From Polyangiaceae bacterium (GTDB taxonomy: Bacteria > Myxococcota_A > Polyangia > Polyangiales > Polyangiaceae): a DNA stretch of 64,000 bases. Shown here one piece after another: positions 25,748 to 35,216 of the stretch (its first letter is position 1; each line of letters starts with the position of its first letter). The stretch covers positions 1 to 64,000 of the forward strand of contig JACKEB010000017.1 in the NCBI GenBank assembly GCA_020633205.1, given 5' to 3'. A program made the translations under genes and the position numbers. The notes under the pieces are model-generated. The model searched no databases. It saw nothing but the letters and a program-made list of their open reading frames with translations, and had not been told where the DNA came from.

Positions 25748-27610
25748 TCAGATCTTCATCTGAGCGCGCTTGCCGTTGCGGAGTTGCCAGCGGATGAAAC
25801 CGAAGGCCATGAAGAACAGCGGCATGCCGAAGATCAGGGTGTACTGCACATTGCCCTGGAGCTTCTCGCGAGCCTGCTTGTTTGCCTCGGCCTTGGACTT
25901 CTGAGTGTCCTCGTCGTCCGTCGGCTTGATCTTCTGGATGTTGGCGTCCTTGTAACTGATGTTCGGATCGCCCATCAGCTTCGCGCTCGCCGCGAGCAGG
26001 TCTGCGTCGCCGCTCATCCAGTCGAGGGTGTTCTTCACGCTCAGGATGGTGTTGGTGAGGTAGCGCTGAGCGTAGGGAGTCGCGAACTGCTGCAGCTGCT
26101 TGTCGCCACCCATCCCACCGAACATCGCGAACTGACCGCCCATCTCTGGACCGTTGCCCGCGTAGGCGAAGGGGTTGGTGACGAACTCGCTGGAGCTGAC
26201 CACGAGGATACGCGCGTCGTCGGTGGACGCCGCGACGTCGATGCCGTCGCCAGTACCGAGCGCGGCCTTGAGCTTGCCCTTCCCCGGCTCCGCTTCGACG
26301 GTGGCCGCGATGATGTAGCTCTTGGGATCGCCCTCGGCGGTCCACTTCTTGATGCTGCCATCGGCGAAGAGCGCCATGTCGACGGTGTCCGATGCGGTGA
26401 CGGTGGCACCCTGAGAAGTCCGAGCAACCGACTTGATGGTGGCTTCGGGCTGCTTGTCCTTCTCGAGCTCGAGGCTCGAGGGGAACGGGATCGCCATCTC
26501 AGCCATACGGAAGAAACCGGCGAACGAGTCGTCGAGCATCTCCGTGGCTTCGTCGCCATCACCTTCGTTGACGGCGTGCACGATGCCGGGGTGACCGATC
26601 GCGGCCACGCCGCTCTGGGTCAAGATCGGCAGTCGGAACTGGGCGTCGTGATCGAGCACGGCGTCCTTGTTCATCTTGATGCCGTAGCCACCGAGCAGCT
26701 TGTCCAGGCCATGGAGGTTCAGATCCGCCTTCATCGTGGCGTCGTTCGGCTTCATCGTGACGGCGGACGCCCACACGACCAACGACTTCCCACCGCGCAT
26801 CAGGAACTGGTCGATGCGACGTAGCTCCTTGTCCGAGTAGTCCTTGCGAGGCTGGGTGATGATCAGGCCGCGCAGCTTCGGGTCGATCTCGGTCTCGCCG
26901 TCCTTCAGGTCGACGTCCTCGAACTTGTAGAACGGGAACGCGTTGGTGAGGATCTGCTGGATGCTGGGGCTCTGCTGCCCCTGCTGACGAGCGATCAGGT
27001 TGTTGTCCGTCAGCTTGAGCTCGTCCTTGCCGGTGATGACGCCGATCTTGTACTCATTGCCGTCGGCCTTATCGCGGATCTCGCGGATCTTGTTGCTGAT
27101 CCAGAACTCGAGACCGTCTACGCGGCGCGTGTCGAGTGCGGGGATGACGAGCTTCTCGCTGCCGTACTTGAACACCAGGCCCATGTAGCCTTGAGTGATC
27201 GCCGCCGACTGATCCTTGGTCTGGCTGAGCTCGGCGAAGGGCATCTCTTGCAGGCCTTCTTCGCCCGCAGCCTTCTTCTCCTCGTCAGTCTTGGGTTCGA
27301 TGATCGTGAACTTGAAGTTCTCGCCGCCCTTCTTCTCGTACTGCTTGAGGAGCTCCGTGAGGTCGCGCACGTAGGTGTCGAGGCTGGCGAGGCCGCGGGT
27401 GACGTATGCGTCGACCTGAAGCGGCCCCTTCAGGCTCTTGACCAAGCTGCCTGAGCCTTCGCTCAGCGTGTAGCGCTCGTTCTTGGTGACATCCTTCTGG
27501 GTGTAGAGACCCGCGCTCAGGATGTTCGCCACCACGACGATCGCGGTGATGATGATGAGGTAGAGCCCAGTCTGGGCCGCGGCCTTACGCCGATTGTCCT
27601 GACCTGCCAT
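25748..27610 (-). CDS. GldG-family ABC auxiliary membrane protein
   Basis: 620 residues. A first transmembrane helix (LYLIIITAIVVVANILSAG), a large periplasmic part with the pattern of the ABC_transp_aux/GldG family (ERYTLSEGSGSLVKSLKGPL, VDGLEFWISNKIREI, RRIDQFLMRGGKSLVVW), and a second helix near the C terminus (LIFGMPLFFMAFGFIRW). In the family these proteins sit beside an ABC permease and ATPase. Members of the set take part in gliding in Bacteroidota; related sets in other phyla have unknown cargo. It is separated from the permease gene by three bases, so it is clearly in one operon. Confidence 0.85.
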   Translation of the reverse strand: MAGQDNRRKAAAQTGLYLIIITAIVVVANILSAGLYTQKDVTKNERYTLSEGSGSLVKSLKGPLQVDAYVTRGLASLDTYVRDLTELLKQYEKKGGENFKFTIIEPKTDEEKKAAGEEGLQEMPFAELSQTKDQSAAITQGYMGLVFKYGSEKLVIPALDTRRVDGLEFWISNKIREIRDKADGNEYKIGVITGKDELKLTDNNLIARQQGQQSPSIQQILTNAFPFYKFEDVDLKDGETEIDPKLRGLIITQPRKDYSDKELRRIDQFLMRGGKSLVVWASAVTMKPNDATMKADLNLHGLDKLLGGYGIKMNKDAVLDHDAQFRLPILTQSGVAAIGHPGIVHAVNEGDGDEATEMLDDSFAGFFRMAEMAIPFPSSLELEKDKQPEATIKSVARTSQGATVTASDTVDMALFADGSIKKWTAEGDPKSYIIAATVEAEPGKGKLKAALGTGDGIDVAASTDDARILVVSSSEFVTNPFAYAGNGPEMGGQFAMFGGMGGDKQLQQFATPYAQRYLTNTILSVKNTLDWMSGDADLLAASAKLMGDPNISYKDANIQKIKPTDDEDTQKSKAEANKQAREKLQGNVQYTLIFGMPLFFMAFGFIRWQLRNGKRAQMKI

Positions 27611-27613
27611 GAC

Positions 27614-28351
27614 TCACGCCCACTTGCGCCGCTCGAGGGCGCGGAAAGAGAAGACCAAGCACAGCACGGTGATGCTGACGAAGAACACGATGTCCCGCGT
27701 GTCGATGAGCCCCTTCACGAAGCCCTCCAGGCGCGACCGTGTGCTGGCGTAAGCCAGGACGTCACTCAACGTGCCCTGGGTGTGCTCAGCGCCAACGCCG
27801 AGGATCCACAACGCCAGCAGCACCGCGAGCGTGAGGAAGAACGCGACGGCTTGAGAATCCGTGAGCGAGCTGACGAGTAGGCCGATCGAGACCGTCGCCG
27901 CGCTGTAGAGGATCAAGCCAAGGTACGCGCTCCACACCGGGTTCATGTCGATGGAACCGAGATCCCACGGCCACTTGAACATGGCGATGGGGTAGATGAG
28001 CGTGGCAACCACCAGCACCAGCACCAAGCCAAGGGCGCCGAGGTACTTCCCCATCACGACATCGCTGTCCTTGACGGGCAACGTGATGAGCATCTCCAGG
28101 GTGCCGGAGCGACGCTCCTCGGCCATTAACCGCATGGTAATGACCGGCACGAGGAAGATGAGCCCGAGCGGAGTGAACTCGAACATGCTCTGCAAGGTGG
28201 CGCGGTCGACCTGCCAGAAGCTCTGGTCCATGACGTTGGTGAAGAACACCACGCCGAGAGCCAGGAAGCCGAGGCAGATCACAACGTACGCGAGCGGGGA
28301 GTCCCAGTAGGAACGGAACTCACGCCTCGCAATGGTGACCAAGGGCGACAT
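27614..28351 (-). CDS. ABC-2 type permease (GldF-like)
   Basis: 245 residues with six predicted transmembrane helices. The N terminus PLVTIARREFRSYWDSPLAY and the central MRLMAEERRSGTLEMLITLPV are signatures of ABC-2 permeases of the GldF/NosY type. The start codon overlaps the stop codon of the ATPase gene by one base (TAATG), which indicates coupled translation. It pairs with the ATPase upstream and the GldG-like protein downstream. Confidence 0.9.
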   Translation of the reverse strand: MSPLVTIARREFRSYWDSPLAYVVICLGFLALGVVFFTNVMDQSFWQVDRATLQSMFEFTPLGLIFLVPVITMRLMAEERRSGTLEMLITLPVKDSDVVMGKYLGALGLVLVLVVATLIYPIAMFKWPWDLGSIDMNPVWSAYLGLILYSAATVSIGLLVSSLTDSQAVAFFLTLAVLLALWILGVGAEHTQGTLSDVLAYASTRSRLEGFVKGLIDTRDIVFFVSITVLCLVFSFRALERRKWA

Positions 28352-29535
28352 TACTTCTTGTCCTCCTCATCGTCCTCGTCGTCGTCCGACTCATCGTCGT
28401 CGTCGTCATCGGACTCTTCATCTTCATCATCTTCTGACTCGTCGGAGGCGGACTCGGTGTCCTCTTCATCCTCGTCGTCCAAGTCTTCGTCATCATCGTC
28501 TTCGTCGTCGTAGCCGAACTCGTCGTCGACGGCGTCGTCCACCTTACGGCCGCGATCCTTCGCCTCGTCGCCCTTGGTCAGGTCGCGGAAGACCGCGTCC
28601 AGACTCTGAGCGTCGCGACGCAGCTCGAGGAGCATCCAACCCTTGTCGAATGCCACGCGGAATAGCTCGCCACGCAGGTCCACCGTCTCGGCGCTGACCA
28701 CCTCGAACTTGTGAGCCTTTTCGTCCGTGGGCAGCTCACGCACGCTCTTCGCGTCCTTGAGCGCCTGGAAGGCGGCGGCGACCTCAGCGGCCTTGGGCGC
28801 GCTGCCCTTGACCGCGTTCTTCTCGTCGATGGTGATCGTGTAACGCAGGCGCCCTTGGCGCGCGCGGATGTCGTCGAGCACACCGTCGGCGACGACGCGG
28901 CCCTTGCTGACGATGATGGCGCGCGCACACGCTTCCTCGACCTCACTCAGGTTGTGAGTGCTGAGGAGAATCGTGCGGTCCTTACCGATGCGCTTGATGT
29001 ACTTGAGGAGCTCAGCCTTCTCGTTCGGATCGAGGTCGGCCGTGGGCTCGTCGAGAATCAGGATCGGCGGGTCATGAATCAGCGCCTGACCGAGGCCGAC
29101 GCGCTGACGATAACCGTGCGACAGCGTCCCGATGTCCTTGCCCAGCACCTGGGCGAGGCCGCACACCTCGACCACCTTCTTCAGGCGGTTGGTGAAGCTA
29201 CCGGAATCGATGCCGCGGATCCGCGAGGTAAACTCGAGGTACTCCCAAACGGTCATGTCCGTGTAGAGCGGCGCGCGCTGAGGCAGGTATCCGATCTTCT
29301 CGCGCACGGCGAGGGGATTGTCGAACACGTCGATGCCATGCACCTTCGCGGACCCACTGCTGGGCGCGATGAAGCAGGTCAGGATGCGCATCGTGGTGGA
29401 CTTGCCGGCACCGTTCGGGCCCAAAAAGCCAACCACTTCGCCCTTGCGAACTTCGAAGCTAATCTTGTCTAGAGCTTTGACTGAGCCGAATCGCTTTCCC
29501 AGCGAGTTGGCTTCGATCATCACGTCGGTTGCCAT
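28351..29535 (-). CDS. ABC transporter ATPase (GldA-like) with long acidic tail
   Basis: 394 residues. Complete nucleotide-binding domain: Walker A GPNGAGKST, a Q-loop region LPQRAPLYTDMTVWEYLEF, signature LSHGYRQRVGLGQAL, Walker B LILDEPTADLD, and H-loop STHNLSEVE. A domain of about 130 residues follows. The last ~65 residues are almost only Asp, Glu, Ser and Lys. The ATG is well supported by AGGAGG six bases before it. The acidic tail is unusual for this class; it could bind cations or a basic partner, or be an insertion-prone low-complexity end. First gene of the operon. Confidence 0.9.
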   Translation of the reverse strand: MATDVMIEANSLGKRFGSVKALDKISFEVRKGEVVGFLGPNGAGKSTTMRILTCFIAPSSGSAKVHGIDVFDNPLAVREKIGYLPQRAPLYTDMTVWEYLEFTSRIRGIDSGSFTNRLKKVVEVCGLAQVLGKDIGTLSHGYRQRVGLGQALIHDPPILILDEPTADLDPNEKAELLKYIKRIGKDRTILLSTHNLSEVEEACARAIIVSKGRVVADGVLDDIRARQGRLRYTITIDEKNAVKGSAPKAAEVAAAFQALKDAKSVRELPTDEKAHKFEVVSAETVDLRGELFRVAFDKGWMLLELRRDAQSLDAVFRDLTKGDEAKDRGRKVDDAVDDEFGYDDEDDDDEDLDDEDEEDTESASDESEDDEDEESDDDDDDESDDDEDDEEDKK

Positions 29536-29932
29536 CCGACCTCCTGTGCCCCAATTGAGTGGCGTAAGCTGAACTCGACTCGGGTGTTGTTGGGCGCGTG
29601 GCTCGCGCCTTGAATCTTTGGCCGCTGGGACGCCGCAAACTCGCGGCGACGACAGAACCCCTGGGCTGGCCCGGGGCCGGCATCGAGGCGGCGGCATCCT
29701 AGCGGTGGCTTCACTGCTGTCAACTTGGCGGTATGCGCCCTGCGCGTACTCCCGCCAGCCGCCAAAACCCACGACTTTCTCAGGTATTCCCGATCCACGT
29801 GGTTGGGCTTGCCATTCTGGCGAGACTGCAAGTGCGCGTGAATGCCTGGAATTGAGCGCCGCGCCGCGCGGTCACGAGCGCAAAGGGCTGATTCCTCCCA
29901 CGGCCAAACAGCCATGCTAAATGGCCGGCCTC
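29536..29932. other. Intergenic between divergent operons
   Basis: About 400 bases holding the promoters of the Gld-like operon (minus) and pheT (plus). The AGGAGG site of the ATPase is at its left edge. Open frames here are Arg/Pro-rich and not convincing. No repeat or hairpin stood out. Confidence 0.5.
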
Positions 29933-32419
29933 ATGCGGATCTCCCTACGCTGGCTTCAGCAGCTAGTTCCCGGTCTCCAGGCCTCGGCCACGGAGCTGGG
30001 TGAACGATTGACCGCGTCCGGCCTCGAGCTGGACGGCATCGAGCGGGTTGGCGAAGGCCTGGAAGCCGTTCGGGTCGCCGAGGTGCGCCGCATCGAGCCG
30101 CACCCGTCGCGCGACAAGCTGCGTCTGGTCACGGTGTCGCTCGGCGAGAGAGAGCAGACCGTCGTGTGCGGCGCGAGCAACGTTCCGGATCCGGGCGGCC
30201 TGGTGGTGCTCGCTAGCATCGGTACTCATCTGCCCGCGGTGAACATGACCCTCGAACCGCGCCCCATCGGTGGGGTGGTGAGTGAGGGCATGCTGTGCAG
30301 CGAAAAGGAGCTCGGCCTGGCGGAGGAATCCGAAGGCATCCTGATCCTTCCTGCTGGCTTGAAGCCTGGCACGCCACTGCCCGAGGCGCTGCCCGAGTGC
30401 CAAGACTGGATCCTCGAGGTATCGATCACTCCGAATCGTCCCGACGCCCTTGGGCACGTCGGCGTCGCGCGTGAGGTCGCAGCGCTCTACGATCTCGAGT
30501 GGCAATTCCCACCGGCGGCGACGCCAGAACGCATCGCGAATCAAGACTTGAGCGCCCTGGTGCGCATCGACAACCAGGACACCGAGCGCTGCCCGCACTA
30601 TGGCGCCCGCGCGGTGCTGGGCGTGAAGATTGGCCCCAGCCCGCTGTGGCTGCAGTGGCGCCTCCAGAGCCTCGGCATTCGTCCCATTTCCAACGTGGTG
30701 GACATCACGAACCTGCTCTTGATGGAGTTCGGACAGCCCATGCACGCGTTCGATATGGCGCTGTTGCGTGGCAAGCAGGTGGTCATTCGACGCGCCACGG
30801 AGCAAGAGCCGTTCAAGACCCTCGACGGCGTCGAGCGCAAGCTAGCCGCGGATGACCTGGTGATCTGCGACGCAGAGGGCCCCGTCGCCCTCGCCGGCGT
30901 GATGGGCGGCGAGAACACGGAAATCCGCACAGATACTCAAGACGTGCTGCTCGAGTGTGCGTACTTCGTGCCGAGCGGCGTGCGCCGCACGAGCCGCCGT
31001 CAGGGGCTCTCCACGGAGTCGAGCTATCGCTTCGAGCGCGGCGTCGACTACAGCCAACTTTCGCTGGTGCTCGACCGCGCAACGTCCCTGTTGTGCGAGC
31101 TCGCCGGAGGCAGCGCTGTCCCCGGCGCCATCCACGCCAAAGGCGAGCTACCCAAGCTCCCGGAGATTGCACTGCGCCACGCGCGCCAGACGGCGCTCTT
31201 GGGCGTCGAGCTCGACTTCAAGCACTCCCTCGAGACACTGCGCCGCTTGGGTCTCGAGGTGCTCGAGTCTGACGCGGATCACGCCAAGGTACGGGGAGCG
31301 GCTCATCGTCCAGACATCGGACGCGAAGTGGACCTCATCGAAGAGGTCGCGCGCGTCATCGGCCTAGATAAAATCCCTACGGAATTACCAGCCATCGCCC
31401 CGCAGAAGCCGCGTGACCCAGGCCTCGAAGGCAAGCTCTCCGGCGTGGCTGCAGGCATCGGGCTGAGCGAAGCCGTGACTTACGCGTTCGTCTCCGAGCG
31501 CGAACTCGACGCCGTGCATGCTCCGAAGGCCGCTGTCCGACTGCTGAATCCCCTCACCGAGGAGCGCAGCGTCCTGCGCACGAGCTTACTCCCGGGCCTG
31601 CTCGAGGCGCTGCGGCGCGCCCGACGGCGGGGCGAGCAGAGCCTGAGGCTTTTCAGCGTTGGCCCCATCTTCCTCTCGCCCGTGACCTCTGCTCAAGACG
31701 AGACCCGTCAGCGCATTCGACCGCTCAACGCGGAGGACCAGGGGCAACTGCCCGAGGAGCGCAGCAGCTTTGCGGCAGTGCTCGCCGGGCCACGTCCCCA
31801 GTACCTCACTGGCAAACCTCAGCGCCACGACGTCTTCGACGCCAAGGGTGCGGCGGTAGAGTTGGTGGAGCGCCTGCTTGGTCGCTCGGTGCAAATCCAA
31901 GCCGCTGCGGGCGAGTCCGATACTCAGCACCTGCATCCGCGCGGAGCTGGCTACGTGTTGGTGGAAGGGCACAAGGTAGGCCGCCTTGGACCGCTGCACC
32001 CGGAGGTGGTCGACACCTTGGATCTGGATGGCGACGCGCAAGTCATCGAACTCGACATCGTCGCCCTCGAGGCGCTCGGTACTCAGCGTCCCAAATTCAA
32101 GCCCATCCCGCGCTTGCCTGCCGTGACTCGCGACGTGGCGTTGGTGGTCGGGGACAGTGTGCAAGCGGGCCAGCTCAAGAGCCTGATCAGCGAAGCTGCC
32201 GGTGAGCTTTGCGAGTCCGTGGAGCTCTTCGATAGCTTCGTCGGCGGCGACCTGCCGGCTGGACATCGTTCGCTGGCGTTCCGCGTGGTGTATCGCGATC
32301 CCAAGGCCGCGCTCGATCCAGACAACGCACGCACGCTGACCGACAAGGAAGTGGACAAGGCGCACACTCGCGCCGTGCAACAAGCCGAGAAGGCCGTCGG
32401 AGCGACGCTACGCGCGTGA
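29933..32419 (+). CDS. pheT: Phenylalanyl-tRNA synthetase beta subunit
   Basis: 828 residues from the ATG giving MRISLRWLQQLVPGL, which matches the family start (an in-frame ATG four codons earlier is less likely). N-terminal tRNA-binding domain (VAEVRRIEPHPSRDKLRLV), B3/4 editing region, B5 domain, pseudo-catalytic core and C-terminal FDX-ACB domain (LPAVTRDVALVVGD, AFRVVYRDPKAALDPDNARTL). It forms an alpha2-beta2 enzyme with PheS. No pheS lies next to it here, although the two are usually adjacent; about 385 bases separate pheT from a divergent, unrelated operon. Confidence 0.95.
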   Translation: MRISLRWLQQLVPGLQASATELGERLTASGLELDGIERVGEGLEAVRVAEVRRIEPHPSRDKLRLVTVSLGEREQTVVCGASNVPDPGGLVVLASIGTHLPAVNMTLEPRPIGGVVSEGMLCSEKELGLAEESEGILILPAGLKPGTPLPEALPECQDWILEVSITPNRPDALGHVGVAREVAALYDLEWQFPPAATPERIANQDLSALVRIDNQDTERCPHYGARAVLGVKIGPSPLWLQWRLQSLGIRPISNVVDITNLLLMEFGQPMHAFDMALLRGKQVVIRRATEQEPFKTLDGVERKLAADDLVICDAEGPVALAGVMGGENTEIRTDTQDVLLECAYFVPSGVRRTSRRQGLSTESSYRFERGVDYSQLSLVLDRATSLLCELAGGSAVPGAIHAKGELPKLPEIALRHARQTALLGVELDFKHSLETLRRLGLEVLESDADHAKVRGAAHRPDIGREVDLIEEVARVIGLDKIPTELPAIAPQKPRDPGLEGKLSGVAAGIGLSEAVTYAFVSERELDAVHAPKAAVRLLNPLTEERSVLRTSLLPGLLEALRRARRRGEQSLRLFSVGPIFLSPVTSAQDETRQRIRPLNAEDQGQLPEERSSFAAVLAGPRPQYLTGKPQRHDVFDAKGAAVELVERLLGRSVQIQAAAGESDTQHLHPRGAGYVLVEGHKVGRLGPLHPEVVDTLDLDGDAQVIELDIVALEALGTQRPKFKPIPRLPAVTRDVALVVGDSVQAGQLKSLISEAAGELCESVELFDSFVGGDLPAGHRSLAFRVVYRDPKAALDPDNARTLTDKEVDKAHTRAVQQAEKAVGATLRA

Positions 32420-33507
32420 CTGACGTCGCTGACTCCGGTGTGGCGACGCTGGGCCTCGGGGGACCACCGGGGTCTAGGGACGCTACCATTCCACACGGTA
32501 ACGGATGTGGTGCACCTCGTCGTCTGCGGCGTGCCGTCCTCGTCTGTTCGGTGCTCGGATTTATTTTGGGTGAGGCGCTCCCCGCCACAGCGCAACCCGC
32601 CACCAAACCAACGTCTCCCGCGGACGCCAGCGCGCCCTCACCCCCGAAAAAAGCCGATAAAGCGCAGGCAGACGCTGATACGGATGAGGATGAAGACGAC
32701 GAGGGCGAAGAACCCAAAGCGGGAGCGGCGGACGCCGACGCGACTGACGATGATGAGGATGAAGACGAGGACGACTTCCCTCAGGCCAAGAAGAAGAAGA
32801 GCGTCGAGGAGCTGGATCAGGATCTGAAGCTCGTCGGTAGCGGCAAAGAACCGCCTGAACCTCATGCCGGCGATCAACAGCCCGGCAGCGTTCCAGAGTC
32901 TCCGCCACTCGAGTCGGTGAAGACCCTGGAAATCGGACCGCTGGTTGGCCTCAACCTGCGTAGCGGCGACAGCGACCGCTTGAGCTACTCGCCGGCGCTT
33001 GCCTGGGGTGGCTACTTGCGGACGAACCTGGTGAGCTTCCTCGCTGCGCGCTTGAGCTACATCAACGCGACCCATGAGGTCGACGGCAAACCGCTCGTGG
33101 ATGGCGCCGAGAGCGGCAGCTACGACGATGTGTCGAGCTTTTCACTGCGCTTCACCCTCGAACCAACCTGGCGCTCAGGTGACCTGCGGGCCTTTGGTGT
33201 GCTGGGTGTTGGCTGGGGCAAGCTGAGGGTCGATCACGTCAATGCGGAGGACGGCTTCCACGTTGGAGCAAGCCAGGCAGGCGTGTTCATCGAGTATCCG
33301 CTCGGAATCGGTGCGAGCTATGACCTGCTCGACGGTTGGCTGACGCTGGGGCTCTTGTACACGTTCTCTCTGCACAGCAAGGTGACCGGCGACATCTACC
33401 AAAGCAACCGTGGTGTGACCCAAGACGGTCAGCGAGTGACGTTGGGTGGATTGCCCAAGCTCGACTACTCCCAGCTGATCGCGCTCACCGTCGCAGCGTC
33501 ATTTTAG
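32416..33507 (+). CDS. Outer-membrane beta-barrel protein with acidic linker
   Basis: 363 residues from a GTG overlapping the pheT stop by four bases (GTGA). A basic, hydrophobic signal (VLVCSVLGFILGEALPATAQ) is followed by about 110 residues very rich in Asp, Glu, Ala and Lys, then a barrel-like domain of about 200 residues with amphipathic strands (LEIGPLVGLNLRSGDSD, FGVLGVGWGKLRV, GLLYTFSLHSKV) and a C-terminal Phe. The true start could be further in. The overlap with pheT may be a chance of dense packing and not functional coupling. Function unknown. Confidence 0.65.
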   Translation: MTDVADSGVATLGLGGPPGSRDATIPHGNGCGAPRRLRRAVLVCSVLGFILGEALPATAQPATKPTSPADASAPSPPKKADKAQADADTDEDEDDEGEEPKAGAADADATDDDEDEDEDDFPQAKKKKSVEELDQDLKLVGSGKEPPEPHAGDQQPGSVPESPPLESVKTLEIGPLVGLNLRSGDSDRLSYSPALAWGGYLRTNLVSFLAARLSYINATHEVDGKPLVDGAESGSYDDVSSFSLRFTLEPTWRSGDLRAFGVLGVGWGKLRVDHVNAEDGFHVGASQAGVFIEYPLGIGASYDLLDGWLTLGLLYTFSLHSKVTGDIYQSNRGVTQDGQRVTLGGLPKLDYSQLIALTVAASF

Positions 33508-33564
33508 TTCGCAGCACGCTGTTTAGTCCGCAGCACGCTGTGGGGCGGGGCGGGCGAACAAAGC

Positions 33565-33593
33565 AGAAACGGCGCCTCGCGGGCGCCGTTTCT
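33565..33593. terminator. Bidirectional terminator between barrel gene and pckA
   Basis: AGAAACGGCGCC and GGCGCCGTTTCT, a perfect 12-bp stem with a five-base loop, followed by TTT on the plus strand and preceded by runs of A. It sits between two convergent genes and can serve both. Just left of it the 12-bp word GCAGCACGCTGT occurs twice within 30 bases. Confidence 0.85.
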
Positions 33594-33611
33594 TTGCGGA
33601 TACGTCTTGGC

Positions 33612-35216
33612 TCAGGCCTTGGGGCCCGCTGCCTTGACGTCGTCCGTCGCTTGGTCAGCGAACTTCTTGAAGTTCTCTTGGAAGAGACCTGCGAGGTGCT
33701 TGGCCTTCGCGTCGTATGCTGCCTTGTCGGCCCAGGTGTTGCGAGGCTGCAGCACCTCGGCAGGCACGCCAGGCACGGCCTCCGGGATCCCGACGCCGAA
33801 CACTGGATCGGGCGTCGTCTTCACGTCCTTGAGCTTGCCTTCGAGGGCAGCGCTCACCATCGCTCGGGTGTGCTGAATGCTCATGCGCTTGCCGGTGCCG
33901 TAAGGGCCACCAGTCCAGCCAGTGTTGACGAGCCACACGGCTGCGCCGCTCTTCTCGAGCTTCTCGCCGAGCATCTTGGCGTAGACCGTGGGATGCATCG
34001 GGAGGAAGGGCCCACCGAAGCACGCGCTGAACGTCGCCTGTGGCTCCGTCACACCGCGCTCGGTACCCGCAACCTTAGCGGTGTAGCCCGAGATGAAGTG
34101 GTACATCGCCTGGGCCGGCGTGAGGCGCGCGATGGGCGGCAGAACGCCGTAAGCATCCGCGGTGAGCATGATCACGTTCTTCGGGTGACCACCGGCAACG
34201 CCGCTCTGCGAGGCATTGCGGATGCGGCCGAGCATGTACGCGGCGCGCGTGTTCTCCGTGAGGTCCGCGGAGTCGAGATCGAGCTCGCGCGTCCACTCAT
34301 CCATCACCACGTTCTCGAGGATCGTCGCGTAGGAGTGAACCGCCTGCCAGATGTCTGGCTCCGCCTCTTGAGAGAGCCGGATGGCCTTGGCGTAGCAGCC
34401 GCCTTCGAAGTTGAAGACGCAGTCATCAGCCCAGCCGTGCTCGTCGTCACCAATCAGCTCACGTGCGGGATCCGCAGACAGCGTGGTCTTGCCGGTACCG
34501 CTGAGACCGAAGAAGACCGCTGAGTCACCGTTCGGCCCGACGTTCACGGAAGCGTGCATCGGAAACACGCCCTTGAGCGGCAAGAGGTAGTTGAGCACGC
34601 TGAACACGCTCTTCTTGATCTCGCCGGCGTAGGCAGTGCCGCCAATCAAGCAGAGCTTCTTGTCGTAGTTCACGATCACGAAGGCTTCGCTGTGCGTGCC
34701 GTCAATCGTGGGGTCCGCCTTGAACTCGGGTGCGTGAAGCACGGTGAACTGGGGGAGATGCCTGGCGCGCTCTTCTTTGGTGGGGCGCAGGAACATGGTG
34801 CGCGCGAACAGCGAGTGAACGGCGCTGGTGCTGACGACGCGCAGGTCGAGCGCGTGATCTTTGGCGGCGCCACCACGGCAGTCTTGAACGTAGAGCTCTT
34901 TGCCCTGCATGTACGCGGACAGACGGGCGTGGAGCAGGTCGAACTTGGTCGCCTCGAACTCACGGTTGACCTTGCCCCAGTCGATCTTCTCGCCACTGAA
35001 AGACTCGCGAACGATGAACTTGTCGTTGGGCGAGCGTCCCGTGTACTTGCCAGTGTTGACCACGATGGCGCCCGCTGCGCTGACGTGACCTTCACCACGA
35101 CGAACCGCCTCTTCGAGCAGCACGCTGCGAGAGAGGTTCCAGTACACACGCTTTGCGTTGACGATGCCGTGGTTCTCGAGGCCGTACTCGCTACGGACCG
35201 GGCCAAGATGCTCCAT
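33612..35216 (-). CDS. pckA: Phosphoenolpyruvate carboxykinase (ATP)
   Basis: 534 residues, the size of the ATP-dependent class. P-loop FFGLSGTGKTTLSADP, the metal-binding region DEHGWADDCVFNFEGGCYAK, and the substrate segment TGRSPNDKFIVRE are intact. It converts oxaloacetate and ATP to phosphoenolpyruvate, the entry to gluconeogenesis. GGAGGA lies eight bases before the ATG. It is a single gene ended by the shared terminator. Confidence 0.95.
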   Translation of the reverse strand: MEHLGPVRSEYGLENHGIVNAKRVYWNLSRSVLLEEAVRRGEGHVSAAGAIVVNTGKYTGRSPNDKFIVRESFSGEKIDWGKVNREFEATKFDLLHARLSAYMQGKELYVQDCRGGAAKDHALDLRVVSTSAVHSLFARTMFLRPTKEERARHLPQFTVLHAPEFKADPTIDGTHSEAFVIVNYDKKLCLIGGTAYAGEIKKSVFSVLNYLLPLKGVFPMHASVNVGPNGDSAVFFGLSGTGKTTLSADPARELIGDDEHGWADDCVFNFEGGCYAKAIRLSQEAEPDIWQAVHSYATILENVVMDEWTRELDLDSADLTENTRAAYMLGRIRNASQSGVAGGHPKNVIMLTADAYGVLPPIARLTPAQAMYHFISGYTAKVAGTERGVTEPQATFSACFGGPFLPMHPTVYAKMLGEKLEKSGAAVWLVNTGWTGGPYGTGKRMSIQHTRAMVSAALEGKLKDVKTTPDPVFGVGIPEAVPGVPAEVLQPRNTWADKAAYDAKAKHLAGLFQENFKKFADQATDDVKAAGPKA

